Made by a program: the position numbers and the translations under genes. A stretch of 64,000 nucleotides of DNA, from positions 62,001-126,000 of the forward strand of contig NZ_SMOD01000001.1 in the NCBI RefSeq assembly GCF_004353905.1, in the 5' to 3' direction. The stretch's first letter is position 1. Each line of letters starts with the position of its first letter. This document shows positions 43,511 through 53,491 of the stretch, in pieces. A model generated the notes under the pieces. It had not been told where the DNA came from, searched no databases, and saw nothing but the letters and a program-made list of their open reading frames with translations. The DNA is from Paraburkholderia guartelaensis (GTDB taxonomy: Bacteria > Pseudomonadota > Gammaproteobacteria > Burkholderiales > Burkholderiaceae).

Positions 43511-45055
43511 ATGAAAGAAGTCAAAACATGGATGAAGGGCAGCGCGCTCGCACTCGCGCTGATCGCGGGCGCGACTGCCGTACAAGCCGCCGAGCAGCGC
43601 GCCGTGATGGCCGTCGATTCGACCTTCTCGACGCTCGACCCGTACGACGCCAACGACACGCTCTCGCAGGCGGTTTCGAAGTCGTTCTACCAGGGCCTGT
43701 TCGGTTTCGACAAGGATCTGAAGCTCACCAATGTGCTCGCCACGAGCTATGAAGTGAGCGGCGACGGTCTCGTCTATACCTTCAAGCTGCGCGAAGGCGT
43801 GAAGTTCCAGGACGGCACCGACTTCAACGCGGCGGCTGTGAAGGCGAACTTCGACCGCGTGACGGATCCGGCGAATCACCTGAAGCGCTACAACATGTTC
43901 CGCCGCATCGCGAAGACCGAAGTGGTCGATCCGTACACGGTGAAGGTCACGCTGAGTGCGCCGTTCTCGGCGTTCGTGAACGTGCTCGCGCATCCGTCGG
44001 CGGTGATGATCTCGCCTGCGGCCATGAAGAAGTGGGGCAAGGACATCGGGCTGCATCCGGTGGGCACGGGCCCGTTCGCATTCGTGAAGTGGGACCCGGC
44101 GGGCGACCTCGTCGTGCACAAGTTCGACGGCTACTGGAAGAAGGGCTACCCGAAGATCGACGAGATCGACTGGAAGCCGGTGGCCGACAACAACACGCGC
44201 GCGGCGCTCATGCGCACCGGCGAAGCGGACTTCGCCTTCCGCATTCCGTTCGAGCAGGCGAGCGCATTCCAGTCGAACCCGAAGGTGGACCTGATTGCCA
44301 CGCCCTCGATCATCCAGCGCTATATCAGCCTGAACACCGCGAAGAAGCCGTTCGACAACCCGCTCGTGCGCCAGGCGCTGAACTACGCGATCAACAAGGA
44401 CGCGCTGGCCAAGGTGGCGTTCGCGGGCTATGCGCTGCCTTCGGACGGCGTGCTGCCGCAAGGCGTGGATTATTCGGTGAAGCTCGGCCCCTGGCCGTAC
44501 GATCCGGCCAAGGCGCGCGAACTGCTCAAGCAGGCCGGTTACCCGAACGGCTTCGAAACGACGCTGTGGTCGGCGTATAACAACTCGACCGCGCAAAAGG
44601 CCATTCAGTTCGTGCAGCAGCAGCTCGCGCAAGTGGGCGTGAAGGCGAACGTCGAAGCGCTCGAAACGGGCACCGCGGTCGCGCGCGTGGAAAGCGCGCA
44701 GGACCCGGCAACGGCGGGCGTGCGCATGTATTACATCGGCTGGTCGTCGTCCACGGGTGAGGCGGACTGGGGCATCTCGCCGCTGCTTGCTTCGGCATCG
44801 TGGCCGCCCAAGCTCATGAACACGGCGTACTACAAGAACCCGGCGGTCGATGAGGACCTCGCGAAGGCGCTCGAAACGACGGACCGCGCGCAAAAGACGG
44901 CGCTTTACGCCGACGCGCAAAAGCGCATCTGGGCCGACGCCCCGTGGGTGTTCCTCGTGAAGGAGAAGGTCGTGTACGCCCGCAGCAAGCGCCTCGCCGG
45001 CGCGTATGTGGCGCCCGACGGCTCGTTCAACTTCGACGAGATCTCGATTCGCTAA
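43511..45055 (+). CDS. gsiB: Glutathione/dipeptide ABC importer, periplasmic binding protein (GsiB type)
   Basis: 514 residues. Sec signal peptide [20 protein letters not shown] with cleavage near VQA-AEQ. The mature protein belongs to the SBP family 5 (DppA/OppA/GsiB): [17 protein letters not shown] near the start, [15 protein letters not shown], and the central block [15 protein letters not shown]. GsiB binds glutathione in E. coli; with iaaA and two peptidases in this operon the true ligand could be a beta-aspartyl or D-residue dipeptide. GGAGACC precedes the ATG. A ten-pair hairpin follows the stop. Confidence 0.93.
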   Translation: MKEVKTWMKGSALALALIAGATAVQAAEQRAVMAVDSTFSTLDPYDANDTLSQAVSKSFYQGLFGFDKDLKLTNVLATSYEVSGDGLVYTFKLREGVKFQDGTDFNAAAVKANFDRVTDPANHLKRYNMFRRIAKTEVVDPYTVKVTLSAPFSAFVNVLAHPSAVMISPAAMKKWGKDIGLHPVGTGPFAFVKWDPAGDLVVHKFDGYWKKGYPKIDEIDWKPVADNNTRAALMRTGEADFAFRIPFEQASAFQSNPKVDLIATPSIIQRYISLNTAKKPFDNPLVRQALNYAINKDALAKVAFAGYALPSDGVLPQGVDYSVKLGPWPYDPAKARELLKQAGYPNGFETTLWSAYNNSTAQKAIQFVQQQLAQVGVKANVEALETGTAVARVESAQDPATAGVRMYYIGWSSSTGEADWGISPLLASASWPPKLMNTAYYKNPAVDEDLAKALETTDRAQKTALYADAQKRIWADAPWVFLVKEKVVYARSKRLAGAYVAPDGSFNFDEISIR

Positions 45056-45066
45056 CGCGTTGCGCG

Positions 45067-45095
45067 CCGCGCCGGAACGTTCGAGTCCGGCGCGG
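45067..45095 (+). terminator. Intercistronic hairpin after the peptide-binding protein gene
   Basis: CCGCGCCGGA (45067-45076) and TCCGGCGCGG (45086-45095) are perfect complements with a nine-base loop, 11 bases after the gsiB stop and 30 before the gsiC start. No T run. Probably an mRNA stabiliser and partial attenuator that lets the binding protein be made in excess. Confidence 0.6.
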
Positions 45096-45124
45096 TGCAA
45101 ACGCCCCGATGCAGTAACGCGCTC

Positions 45125-46045
45125 ATGCTGAATTTCATTGTCAAACGCTCGCTGGGTCTGCTGCCGACGCTCCTGATCGTCGCGGTCCTTGTGTTCCTGT
45201 TCGTGCACCTGCTGCCGGGCGACCCGGCGCGCCTCGCGGCCGGTCCCGAAGCGGACGACGCCACGGTCGCGCTCGTGCGCGCCGATCTCGGCCTCGACCA
45301 GCCGCTGCCGCAGCAGTTCCTCCATTTCTTCGTGCGCATCGCTCACGGCGACTTCGGTGTTTCGATGCGCAGCAAGCGCCCCGTCATCACCGAAATTGGC
45401 GAGCGTTTCATGCCCACGCTGCTGCTCACGCTCACCAGCATGGTCTGGGCCGTGGTGTTCGGCATGGCGATCGGCATCGTCTCAGCCGTGTGGCGCAATC
45501 GCTGGCCCGATCGCATCGGCATGGCGCTCGCGGTGTCGGGCATTTCGTTTCCGGCGTTCGCGCTCGGCATGGCGCTCATGGAACTGTTCTCGGTGCACCT
45601 GGGTTGGCTGCCCGTGGTGAGCGACGGTTCGTGGCGCAGCTACGTGCTGCCGTCGGTCACGCTCGGCGCGGCGGTGGCCGCGGTGATGGCGCGCTTCACG
45701 CGCGCTTCTTTTGTCGAGGTGCTCAACGAGGACTTCGTGCGCACGGCGCGTGCGAAGGGCGTGGCCGAACAATGGGTGGTGATCAAGCATTGCCTGCGCA
45801 ACGCGATGATTCCCGTCGTCACGATGATGGGGCTGCAATTCGGCTTCCTGCTGGGCGGCTCGATCGTCGTGGAGGTGGTATTCAACTGGCCGGGCCTCGG
45901 GCGGCTGCTCGTCGATTCGGTTGCGATGCGCGATTACCCCGTGATTCAGGCCGAAGTGCTGTTGTTCTCGCTCGAGTTCATCGTCATCAATCTGATCGTG
46001 GACGTGCTGTACGCGGTCATCAATCCGACCATTCGATTCAGGTGA
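45125..46045 (+). CDS. gsiC: Glutathione/dipeptide ABC importer, permease GsiC type
   Basis: 306 residues, the same as I recall for E. coli GsiC. It starts [19 protein letters not shown], has six membrane segments, the loop [12 protein letters not shown] and the ATPase-docking EAA loop in [24 protein letters not shown]. It pairs with GsiD. A seven-base gap separates it from gsiD. Only a weak ribosome site is visible, in line with lower expression than the binding protein. Confidence 0.93.
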   Translation: MLNFIVKRSLGLLPTLLIVAVLVFLFVHLLPGDPARLAAGPEADDATVALVRADLGLDQPLPQQFLHFFVRIAHGDFGVSMRSKRPVITEIGERFMPTLLLTLTSMVWAVVFGMAIGIVSAVWRNRWPDRIGMALAVSGISFPAFALGMALMELFSVHLGWLPVVSDGSWRSYVLPSVTLGAAVAAVMARFTRASFVEVLNEDFVRTARAKGVAEQWVVIKHCLRNAMIPVVTMMGLQFGFLLGGSIVVEVVFNWPGLGRLLVDSVAMRDYPVIQAEVLLFSLEFIVINLIVDVLYAVINPTIRFR

Positions 46046-46052
46046 GCCCGTC

Positions 46053-46946
46053 ATGAGCACGACCCTAAACGTTGACGCACGCGCAGAAGACGAAGCGATC
46101 CGCACGCCGTGGCGCGAATTCTGGCGCAAATTCCGCAAGCAGCACGTCGCGCTCGGCGCGGGCGCGTTCGTGCTGCTGCTGGTGGTGATCGCGGTGTTCG
46201 CGCCGCATCTCGTGCCTTACGACCCGGAAAATTACTTCGACTATGACTCGCTCAACGCGGGTCCATCGGCGGCCCACTGGTTCGGCGTGGACGCGCTGGG
46301 CCGCGATATTTTCAGCCGCATTCTCGCGGGCACGCGCATTTCGCTCGCGGCGGGCTTTCTTTCGGTGGCGCTGGGCGCCGTGGTCGGCACGTTCTTCGGC
46401 TTGCTCGCAGGGTACTACGAAGGCTGGTGGGATCGCATCACCATGCGGGTAGCCGATGTGCTGTTCGCATTCCCAGGCATTCTGCTCGCCATCGGCGTGG
46501 TGGCGATCCTCGGCAACGGCATGATCAACGTGGTCTGTGCCGTGGCGGTGTTCAGCATTCCGGCGTTCGCGCGGCTCGTGCGCGGCAATACGCTCATGCT
46601 CAAGCACCTCACGTATGTCGAGGCCGCGCGCAGCATTGGCGCGTCGGACTGGACGATCATCATGCGCCATATTCTGCCGGGCACGGTGTCGTCCGTGATC
46701 GTGTATCTGACCATGCGTATCGGCACGTCGATCATCACAGCGGCGAGCCTGTCGTTCATCGGCCTTGGCGCGCAGCCGCCCACGCCGGAGTGGGGTGCGA
46801 TGCTCAACGAGGCGCGCGCGGATATGGTGACGGCGCCGCATATCGCGCTGTTCCCGAGCCTCGCCATTTTCCTCACCGTGCTCGCGTTCAATCTCTTGGG
46901 CGACGGCCTGCGCGACGCACTCGACCCGAAACTGGACCGCGCATGA
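46053..46946 (+). CDS. gsiD: Glutathione/dipeptide ABC importer, permease GsiD type
   Basis: 297 residues, six membrane segments. An N-terminal cytoplasmic tail of about 35 residues, the family block [27 protein letters not shown], and the EAA loop [23 protein letters not shown]. Its stop overlaps the start of the next gene (ATGA). It forms the channel with GsiC. Confidence 0.93.
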   Translation: MSTTLNVDARAEDEAIRTPWREFWRKFRKQHVALGAGAFVLLLVVIAVFAPHLVPYDPENYFDYDSLNAGPSAAHWFGVDALGRDIFSRILAGTRISLAAGFLSVALGAVVGTFFGLLAGYYEGWWDRITMRVADVLFAFPGILLAIGVVAILGNGMINVVCAVAVFSIPAFARLVRGNTLMLKHLTYVEAARSIGASDWTIIMRHILPGTVSSVIVYLTMRIGTSIITAASLSFIGLGAQPPTPEWGAMLNEARADMVTAPHIALFPSLAIFLTVLAFNLLGDGLRDALDPKLDRA

Positions 46947-48019
46947 GCGACTATCGGGGAGATGCCGCGCCGCATGTCGGCACACTGGCGAGCGGCGCAA
47001 CGGGAACGATTGCCGACGTCAGCGGCGTGCGCGTCGGCCATTGCACGCTCGATGCGGGCGACGTGCAAACCGGCGTGACCGTGCTGCTGCCGCATGCAGG
47101 CGACCTCTTTCGCGAGAAGGTGCCGGCGAGCGCTTGTGTGATCAACGGATTTGGCAAGAGTATAGGGCTCATGCAGCTCGAAGAATTGGGCGTGCTCGAA
47201 ACGCCGGTTGCGCTGAGCAACACGTTTGCGGTGGGCGCGCTCGCGCAGGCGCAGATTCGCGCGGCGGTCGCGGCGAATCCGCAAATCGGGCGCGGCCTGC
47301 CGACCGTCAATCCGCTCGTGTTCGAGTGCAACGACGGTTACCTGAACGATATTCAGGCGCTGGCGGTTCAAGAGGAACACTATCTCGCGGCTTGCGCCGC
47401 CGCGAACGCCGACTTCGCGCGCGGCAGCGTGGGCGCAGGCCGCGGCATGTCGAGCTTCGACCTGAAGGGCGGCATCGGCACGGCGTCGCGCGTGGTGCAG
47501 GCGACGGGCGTGCAGTACACCGTGGGCGCGCTCGTGCTGGCGAACTTCGGCCGCTTGCCGATGCTGACGATTGACGGCGTGCCCGTGGGGCGCGAGCTTG
47601 CGGCGCGCGCCGCATCGAATCGCGCGACGCAGGAGCCCGAGAAGGGCTCGATCATCATGCTGATCGCCACGGACGCGCCGCTCGACGCGCGGCAGCTTCG
47701 GCGCGTTGCGATGCGCGCGGCAGCGGGTCTTGCGCGCACGGGTTCCGTCTATGGACACGGCAGCGGCGATATCGCCATGGCGTTCAGCAACGCGTACACA
47801 TTGGCGCACGACGCGCCGACCTACGCGTTGCCGCCGTTGCTCGCCGACTCGCAGCTCGACCCGCTGTTTCAGGCAAGCGCCGATTGCGTCGAGCAAGCGA
47901 TTCTCGACGCCTTGTGGAGCGCAAGCACCGTGCAGGGCCGCGATGGCCACACGCGTCTCGCGCTGCGCGAAGCGGCGCCCGATCTCGCCGCTCTGCTTTC
48001 AGGCGGAGCGCAAGCGTGA
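46943..48019 (+). CDS. P1-family self-processing peptidase (DmpA/BapA-like aminopeptidase)
   Basis: 358 residues. The N-terminal part ([35 protein letters not shown]) is that of DmpA-type Ntn-fold peptidases. The precursor should be cut at Gly235-Ser236 in [15 protein letters not shown], freeing the catalytic Ser of the beta chain; the block [18 protein letters not shown] supports this. Known members remove N-terminal D-Ala, Gly or beta-amino residues from peptides. No signal peptide, so it should act on imported peptides in the cytoplasm. Coupled by overlapping start and stop codons to gsiD before it and the M55 gene after it. Confidence 0.9.
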   Translation: MSDYRGDAAPHVGTLASGATGTIADVSGVRVGHCTLDAGDVQTGVTVLLPHAGDLFREKVPASACVINGFGKSIGLMQLEELGVLETPVALSNTFAVGALAQAQIRAAVAANPQIGRGLPTVNPLVFECNDGYLNDIQALAVQEEHYLAACAAANADFARGSVGAGRGMSSFDLKGGIGTASRVVQATGVQYTVGALVLANFGRLPMLTIDGVPVGRELAARAASNRATQEPEKGSIIMLIATDAPLDARQLRRVAMRAAAGLARTGSVYGHGSGDIAMAFSNAYTLAHDAPTYALPPLLADSQLDPLFQASADCVEQAILDALWSASTVQGRDGHTRLALREAAPDLAALLSGGAQA

Positions 48020-48849
48020 AGGTCCTCATTTCGGTCGATATCGAAGGCATCGGCGGTGTCTTCAACGTTCAGCAAACGCGTGCAGGCAACGCCGAGTACG
48101 AACAGGCGCGCCGCTGGATGACGCTCGAAGCGAACGCGGCCGTGGAAGGCGCGTTCTCGGGCGGTGCGAGCGAAGTGTGGGTCAACGATTCGCATGGCGG
48201 CTTCAACAACCTGCTGCTCGACGAGATCGATGCGCGAGCCCGCGTGATACTCGGCAAGCCGCGCACGCTTGGCATGATGGCGGGCCTCGAGCACCGGCCC
48301 GCGCTCGTTTTCATGATCGGCTATCACGCCATGGCGCAAAGCCGCGGCATGCTTGCGCACACCATCAACAGCTTTGCGTTCGCGCGCGTGCTTGTGGATG
48401 GCGTGGCGACGGGCGAGGCGGGGCTGTATGGCGCGCTTGCGCAGGAGTACGGCGCACGTGTGGCGCTGCTGAGCGGTGACGATGTGTTCGAGGGCGAAAC
48501 GCGGCCCGCTTTTCCCGATGCGAAATTCGTCGTAGTGAAGCGCGCCGGCGGCCACGCGAGTGGAGACCTGCTGACGCCCGCCGCGAGCCGCGAATGGATT
48601 CGTGATGCGGCGCGCGAAGCCGTCGGGCGGGTCGCACGCGACGGCGCGTGGTGGGACCGCGCGTGCGCCGCGCAGCGTGTGCGCACGTGCGAGCTGCACA
48701 CGCAGACGACTGCCCTGGCCGACCTCTTTGCGCAGTGGCCGGATGTCGAGCGCACGGCGGGCTGCGTGATCCGGTTTGCGGCGCCCACCGCCGAGTTTCT
48801 CGTGCGCACGCTCAATAGCTTGTCGGCGATGTCGGCAGTGCTGCGGTGA
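48016..48849 (+). CDS. dppA: M55-family metallopeptidase (DppA-like D-aminopeptidase)
   Basis: 277 residues from the GTG at 48016, which overlaps the previous stop. The metal site is shown by ISVDIEGIGGV (Asp and Glu), WVNDSHGGFNN (His) and MIGYHAMAQ (His); a further Glu or His lies in LLSGDDVF. M55 enzymes of Bacillus form a decameric, zinc-dependent D-aminopeptidase that cuts D-Ala-D-Ala. As the last gene of an operon with a peptide importer and two other unusual peptidases, it probably degrades peptidoglycan-derived or other non-standard peptides. The sequence from 48850 to the end of glgX holds a small hairpin at 48915-48929. Confidence 0.92.
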   Translation: MKVLISVDIEGIGGVFNVQQTRAGNAEYEQARRWMTLEANAAVEGAFSGGASEVWVNDSHGGFNNLLLDEIDARARVILGKPRTLGMMAGLEHRPALVFMIGYHAMAQSRGMLAHTINSFAFARVLVDGVATGEAGLYGALAQEYGARVALLSGDDVFEGETRPAFPDAKFVVVKRAGGHASGDLLTPAASREWIRDAAREAVGRVARDGAWWDRACAAQRVRTCELHTQTTALADLFAQWPDVERTAGCVIRFAAPTAEFLVRTLNSLSAMSAVLR

Positions 48850-48951
48850 AGCGGCCGTTGTTCCTCAGATTGTGCAACTAACTGTCAGCCCCACCACACG
48901 TCACCCAACGGACCGGCGGCCTCGCCGCCAATCCGCGAAAAAGCCTGTCGC

Positions 48952-51129
48952 TCAACCCGTGAGGTCTTCCTCCAGGCGGTCGAACACCCGCTGCGTCGCC
49001 CCGCGCGCATGCAGCGCGAACAGCAGCAGCGAGCGGCCCGTCACCTGATACATATCGCCGGCCTCGAATTCGGGCAACTCGTCGCGCACGGGCATATTCG
49101 TGTCGATGAGGCAGTTCCACTGATCGTTGCCCGGCACGGAAGGTAGCGTGAATTCCACCACGTCGTGATAGGCGTTGAGCACGATCAGCATGGTCGCATC
49201 CGAGGCGAGGCGCATGATGCCACTCGTTTGCGATCGTCCATCGATCAGCATGCCGAAGCAACGCATGGCCGAATCGTCCCACTGCTCCTGAGCGAGCGGC
49301 ACGCCTGCGGGCGAGAGCCATTCGACGTCGGTGACGTCGAGCGTAGCGTTGTGCTCGCCGATGAGAAAGCGGTTGCGTCGCAGCACCGGCAGCGCATGGC
49401 GCAGCGCGGTGAGCTTGCGCACGAAGTCGGCGAGCGCGCGGCCCGTGTCGTCGATGCCATCCCAGTCTACCCAGCTCACCTCGTTGTCCTGGCAGTACGC
49501 ATTGTTGTTGCCGCGCTGCGTGCGGCCGAACTCGTCTCCTGCGAGCAGCATCGGCGTGCCCTGCGAAAGCAGCAGCGTGGCGAGGAAGTTGCGCTTCTGG
49601 CGCTCGCGTAGCGCGCGGATTTCGGGGTCGTCGGTCGGGCCTTCCGCGCCGCAGTTCCACGAGAGATTGTCGCCGTGGCCGTCGCGGTTCTCTTCGCCGT
49701 TGGCTTCGTTGTGACGGTCGTTGTACGAAACGAGATCGTTCAGCGTGAAGCCGTCGTGCGCAGTGACGAAGTTCACGCTCGACCATGGTCGCCGACCGCG
49801 CCGGTTGAAGCTGTCGCCCGAAGCGCACAGGCGCGTGGCGAGTTCGGGGGCCTTGCCCTCGTCGCCTTTCCACCAGGCGCGCGCGGTGTCGCGAAAGCGG
49901 TCGTTCCACTCCATCCACCCGGGCGGGAAGCCGCCCACCTGGTAGCCGCCCGGGCCGCAGTCCCAAGGCTCGGCAATCAGCTTCACACTCGCGAGAATCG
50001 GGTCCTGGCGGCAGCTGTCGAGAAAGCCGCCGCCTTCGTCGAAGCCGTAGGGCTCGCGCCCGAGGATCGTCGCGAGGTCGAAGCGAAAACCGTCCACGCC
50101 CATCTCCAGCACCCAGTAGCGGAGGCTGTCCGTAACCATCTGCAGCACGCGCGGGTGCGAGAGATTGATCGTATTGCCCGTGCCGGTGTCGTTGATGTAG
50201 TAGCGCCGGTCTTCGGGTAGCCGGTAGTACGAAGCATTGTCGATGCCGCGAAACGAGAGCGTGGGACCGAGTTCGCTGCCTTCGGCCGTGTGGTTGTAGA
50301 CCACGTCAAGTATTACTTCGAGCCCCGCCTGGTGCAGGCGGTCGACCATGTTCTTGAACTCGTCGATCGAGCCGTGCGCGCCCACCGAGTAGCGCGGGTC
50401 CGGCGCGAAGAAGCCGATGGTGTTGTAGCCCCAGTAGTTCGTGAGACCGCGTTCGAGCAGGTGCGAGTCATTCACGAAGGTATGGATGGGCAGCAGCTCC
50501 ACGGATGTCACGCCTAGCCCGCGGATATATTCGAGCACCGGCGTTTGCGCGAGCCCCGCGAAGGTGCCGCGCTCTTCGTGCGGCACATCGGGATGGCGGA
50601 TCGTGAAGCCGCGCACATGCGTTTCGTAGATGATCGTGCGTTCGCGCGGCACACGCTCGCGCATCGGGTGGTGCCATGTGAAGCCCTGATCGACCACGCG
50701 GCAGCGTGGCACATAACGCGCGCTGTCTCGCGTGTCGAACGAAAGATCGCCGTCGGGACTCCCGATCGTGTAGCCGAACACGGCCGGATGCCAGCGCAAT
50801 GCGCCCACGTGCGCCTTCGCATAAGGATCCAGCAGCAGCTTGTTCGGGTTGAAGCGATGGCCCGCCTGCGGATCGTACGGCCCATGTACGCGATAGCCAT
50901 AGATGGCACCTGGTTCGAGCTCGGGCAAATAGACGTGCCACACCTCGTCGGTGTATTCGGGCAACTCGATGCGTTCGAGTTCGCGCAGGCCGCTCTTGTC
51001 GAAGAGACACAACTCGACCTTGGTAGCGTTCGCGGAGAAGAGCGCGAAGTTCACGCCGCGGCCGTTCCAGGTGGCGCCGAGCGGGAACGGCTGTCCTTCT
51101 ACGATGCGGGTGGCGGTTTTTTTCTTCAT
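48952..51129 (-). CDS. glgX: Glycogen debranching enzyme GlgX
   Basis: 725 residues from the ATG at 51129; a longer reading to 51201 is possible but not family-like. An N-terminal CBM48 domain (LGATWNGRGVNFALFSANATKVELCLFD in family order) precedes a GH13 barrel with nucleophile Asp in GFRFDLATILGR, acid/base Glu in LIAEPWDCG and the third Asp in TAHDGFTLNDLV. GlgX cleaves the alpha-1,6 links of limit dextrins. Other glg or trehalose genes do not adjoin it here, so it stands apart from the usual glg cluster. The ribosome site is weak (CGACGAGCC). Confidence 0.94.
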   Translation of the reverse strand: MKKKTATRIVEGQPFPLGATWNGRGVNFALFSANATKVELCLFDKSGLRELERIELPEYTDEVWHVYLPELEPGAIYGYRVHGPYDPQAGHRFNPNKLLLDPYAKAHVGALRWHPAVFGYTIGSPDGDLSFDTRDSARYVPRCRVVDQGFTWHHPMRERVPRERTIIYETHVRGFTIRHPDVPHEERGTFAGLAQTPVLEYIRGLGVTSVELLPIHTFVNDSHLLERGLTNYWGYNTIGFFAPDPRYSVGAHGSIDEFKNMVDRLHQAGLEVILDVVYNHTAEGSELGPTLSFRGIDNASYYRLPEDRRYYINDTGTGNTINLSHPRVLQMVTDSLRYWVLEMGVDGFRFDLATILGREPYGFDEGGGFLDSCRQDPILASVKLIAEPWDCGPGGYQVGGFPPGWMEWNDRFRDTARAWWKGDEGKAPELATRLCASGDSFNRRGRRPWSSVNFVTAHDGFTLNDLVSYNDRHNEANGEENRDGHGDNLSWNCGAEGPTDDPEIRALRERQKRNFLATLLLSQGTPMLLAGDEFGRTQRGNNNAYCQDNEVSWVDWDGIDDTGRALADFVRKLTALRHALPVLRRNRFLIGEHNATLDVTDVEWLSPAGVPLAQEQWDDSAMRCFGMLIDGRSQTSGIMRLASDATMLIVLNAYHDVVEFTLPSVPGNDQWNCLIDTNMPVRDELPEFEAGDMYQVTGRSLLLFALHARGATQRVFDRLEEDLTG

Positions 51130-51354
51130 GGGCTCGTCGATTGGGGACGCGATGGTGCGCGCCACCAATGCCGTTGCGCGCGAGGGCGGGGCTTGTATCA
51201 AGCAAGGTTTGGGCCTGAGCGCCCAACGCAGGGGAAGACGACGAGAGAGGGGCCGGATGCGCGGGCACCGCGGTGGTGCGCGCTGCGAGCGTGTAGCTTT
51301 GGCGCAGCGCGTGCACAGATTTACCGATTCTTTTTACGACTTCGCGTGCATCGC
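51130..51354. other. Intergenic region between glgX and the IsdG-like gene
   Basis: 225 bases upstream of glgX and downstream of the monooxygenase gene. It should hold the glgX promoter. GC-rich short repeats are present, but I see no clear operator, terminator or gene. Confidence 0.3.
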
Positions 51355-51678
51355 CTATTTCACGGTTTGCACGACTTCGAAGCCTTCGAATTCGGGGTGG
51401 CTCAAATAAACCGGACGGTTTTCACCACCCGCATTGCCTGCATTTCGATGCGCCGCGCGAAATGCGTCGGAACGCGTCCAGTCTTCGAAGTGCGCGTGGC
51501 TTGCCCAGATGGTGTGGCTCGCGTAGAGCACGTGGTCTTCACGCTGCGGGCCTTTGAGCAGATGAAATTCGATGAAGCCGGGCACTTGCTCCAAGTGCGT
51601 GTCGCGTGTGGCCCAGACTTCCTCGAATGCGGCCTCGGAGCCCGGCGCGACCTTGAAGCGATTCATGGCGATATACAT
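51355..51678 (-). CDS. Antibiotic-biosynthesis-monooxygenase-fold protein, IsdG-like heme oxygenase
   Basis: 107 residues, the length of IsdG/IsdI. The fold is a dimeric ferredoxin-like ABM domain. The three residues needed by IsdG-type heme-degrading enzymes are present at matching places: Asn6 in IAMNRFKV, Trp67 in HFEDWTRS and His77 in RAAHRNA. The block QVPGFIEFHLLKG is also typical. It could therefore open heme to release iron, though ABM proteins with other roles exist. AAGAGGAA precedes the ATG. It is downstream of chemoreceptor 3 on the same strand, separated by a hairpin. Confidence 0.75.
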   Translation of the reverse strand: MYIAMNRFKVAPGSEAAFEEVWATRDTHLEQVPGFIEFHLLKGPQREDHVLYASHTIWASHAHFEDWTRSDAFRAAHRNAGNAGGENRPVYLSHPEFEGFEVVQTVK

Positions 51679-51719
51679 TGCGGCGTTCCTCTTCGCGTAC
51701 GAAAAATCGATCTGCGAGA

Positions 51720-51741
51720 CGGCGGGTGACTATGCCCGCCG
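51720..51741 (-). terminator. Hairpin after chemoreceptor 3
   Basis: CGGCGGG and CCCGCCG (51720-51726, 51735-51741) pair around an eight-base loop in the gap between the chemoreceptor stop and the IsdG-like start. On the minus strand five T follow 14 bases later. Probably ends the chemoreceptor message. Confidence 0.45.
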
Positions 51742-51803
51742 CCGCTTCGAGTTCCGATTATAAGAGGCCGCGAAGGCGCTCGCGCCGCGTCGGTCCGTCG
51801 GCC

Positions 51804-53339
51804 TCAGGACACGCGGAACACCTGCACGGTGCCGGCGAGTTTGGTGGATTGCGTATCGAGCGCCTGGGCGGCGGCGGTCACCTGTTCGACGAGCGCCGCG
51901 TTTTGCTGCGTGACTTCGTCCATCTGCGTGACGGCGGTGTCGACCTGCTCGATGCCGCTTTGCTGTTGCTCCGAGGCGGAGGCGATCTCGTTCATGATGG
52001 CTGTCACGCGTTGCACGGACGTGTGCAACTCGGACATCGTCGCACCCGCGGTGGAAACGAGTTCCGTACCATGCGAAACGGTGGCCACCGAATTCGCAAT
52101 GAGGTCCTTGATTTCCTTGGCCGCCGCGGCAGAGCGTTGCGCGAGCGAACGCACCTCGCTCGCGACCACGGCGAAGCCGCGGCCTTGCTCGCCCGCGCGC
52201 GCCGCCTCGACCGCCGCGTTGAGCGCGAGGATATTGGTCTGAAACGCGATGCCTTCGATGATGGCCGTGATCTCCGAGATCTTGTGCGAGCTGCCTTCGA
52301 TCTCGCTCATCGTGCTCACCACGTCCTGCACGACATCGCTCCCGCGCGACGCCACGTTGGCCGCCGTTTGCGCGAGCGAGCTGCCCTGGCGGGCGTTGTC
52401 GGTGTTCTGCTTCACCGCCGACGTCAGCTCGTTCATGCTCGCGGCCGTCTCCTGGAGCGACGCGGCCTGTTCCTCGGTGCGCGCCGAGAGGTCGATCATG
52501 CCTGCCGCGATCTGCCGCGTGGCCACCGAAACCGATTCGCTGCCCGAGCGCACCGCGCCCGTGACCGAGCCCAGTTCCTTGCGGGTCTTTTCGATGTTTT
52601 CCAGCAGCAGGCCCATTTCGTCGCGGCGCTGCGCACGCACGGTCTGGCTCAGATTGCCCGAGGAGATTTCATCGAGGCTCTTGAGCGCGTAATTGAGCGG
52701 CTCCATGATCGCGCGGCGCAGCATCACCCAGCCAAGGCCCGCGCCGAGCAGGCCGAGCACGACCATGGTGGCGCTGACGCCCGAGAACAGATGGAAATTT
52801 GCTTCGGCCTCCTCATAACGCACCTTCGCGTTGTTGTAGAGGTGCTTCTTGACCTCGTTGTTCGCGGCGCTCATGGCGCTGTAGAGGTCGGAGAGCTGCG
52901 TCATCGCGATGTTGTCAGCGCTTGCCTTGTCGCCCGATTCGAGCGCCTTCGTGAAGTCCGACACCGCGTTGCGCATGGCGGTGCGGCGCTCGGTGGTCGC
53001 CGCGATGAGCGGCAGCTCGTCGCTCTCGTGCGGCATCTGTGTGAACTTCGTCCACCACTCGTCGGAGTTCTTGAAGAAGCCGGCGGCGCGCTGCAGCTGG
53101 TCGGGCACCGAGGGCGCGTCGGGGTGCAGCGCCACGCGGTCGAGCACGAGACGCGTGCGCGCGATGTAGATTTCCGCGTTGTCGATGGCCGTGGATTCGG
53201 CGAGCTTGTTGCGATAGGTGTCGCGGTTTGCGCTGTTGGCCTTTTCGGTGCTGATGAAGCCGAGAACGCCGGAAACCGTGAGCAGGAGGGCGAGAAGCGC
53301 GAACGTGAGGGCGATGCGCGCCCGAATGGTGAGTGTCAT
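51804..53339 (-). CDS. Methyl-accepting chemotaxis protein 3 (four-helix-bundle sensor)
   Basis: 511 residues from the ATG at 53339, just before the first membrane segment ([20 protein letters not shown]). The periplasmic four-helix bundle contains [13 protein letters not shown], a motif shared with chemoreceptor 2. Second membrane segment at about 180-200, HAMP, and a signalling tip identical to the others ([21 protein letters not shown]). The end VQVFRVS lacks a CheR-docking pentapeptide. It has a sigma-28-like promoter at 53421-53447. Confidence 0.94.
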   Translation of the reverse strand: MTLTIRARIALTFALLALLLTVSGVLGFISTEKANSANRDTYRNKLAESTAIDNAEIYIARTRLVLDRVALHPDAPSVPDQLQRAAGFFKNSDEWWTKFTQMPHESDELPLIAATTERRTAMRNAVSDFTKALESGDKASADNIAMTQLSDLYSAMSAANNEVKKHLYNNAKVRYEEAEANFHLFSGVSATMVVLGLLGAGLGWVMLRRAIMEPLNYALKSLDEISSGNLSQTVRAQRRDEMGLLLENIEKTRKELGSVTGAVRSGSESVSVATRQIAAGMIDLSARTEEQAASLQETAASMNELTSAVKQNTDNARQGSSLAQTAANVASRGSDVVQDVVSTMSEIEGSSHKISEITAIIEGIAFQTNILALNAAVEAARAGEQGRGFAVVASEVRSLAQRSAAAAKEIKDLIANSVATVSHGTELVSTAGATMSELHTSVQRVTAIMNEIASASEQQQSGIEQVDTAVTQMDEVTQQNAALVEQVTAAAQALDTQSTKLAGTVQVFRVS

Positions 53340-53420
53340 GCGTCTGTACCGTATTGACCAAGGGCAACGCACGCGGGGCGGCCGATCTTTGCGGGCTGCC
53401 GCCGACGGGCGTCACCTTAC

Positions 53421-53447
53421 ATATCGACAGCTTGCCGCCTGGATTTA
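53421..53447 (-). promoter_or_regulatory. Sigma-28-like promoter of chemoreceptor 3
   Basis: On the minus strand TAAATCCA, 11 bases, then GTCGATAT. The -10 element matches six of eight and the core TAAA is exact (10 of 16 overall), at the right spacing, 82 bases before the ATG. Confidence 0.5.
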
Positions 53448-53491
53448 GGGGTGAGCCCAGAGATTTTTAAGAAACTACAGAATATCTTTGA

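Noticed and set aside
43481..45346. 621-codon open frame on the minus strand
   Set aside because: Antisense to gsiB and gsiC, with shadow composition.
47423..47445. GSVGAGRG in the P1 peptidase as the self-cleavage site
   Set aside because: The position (residue 162) does not fit DmpA/BapA; Gly235-Ser236 before IIML matches the family site.
51752..51762. TATAAT on the minus strand upstream of the IsdG-like gene
   Set aside because: No -35 hexamer at 16-18 bases; it is between a gene end and a hairpin.
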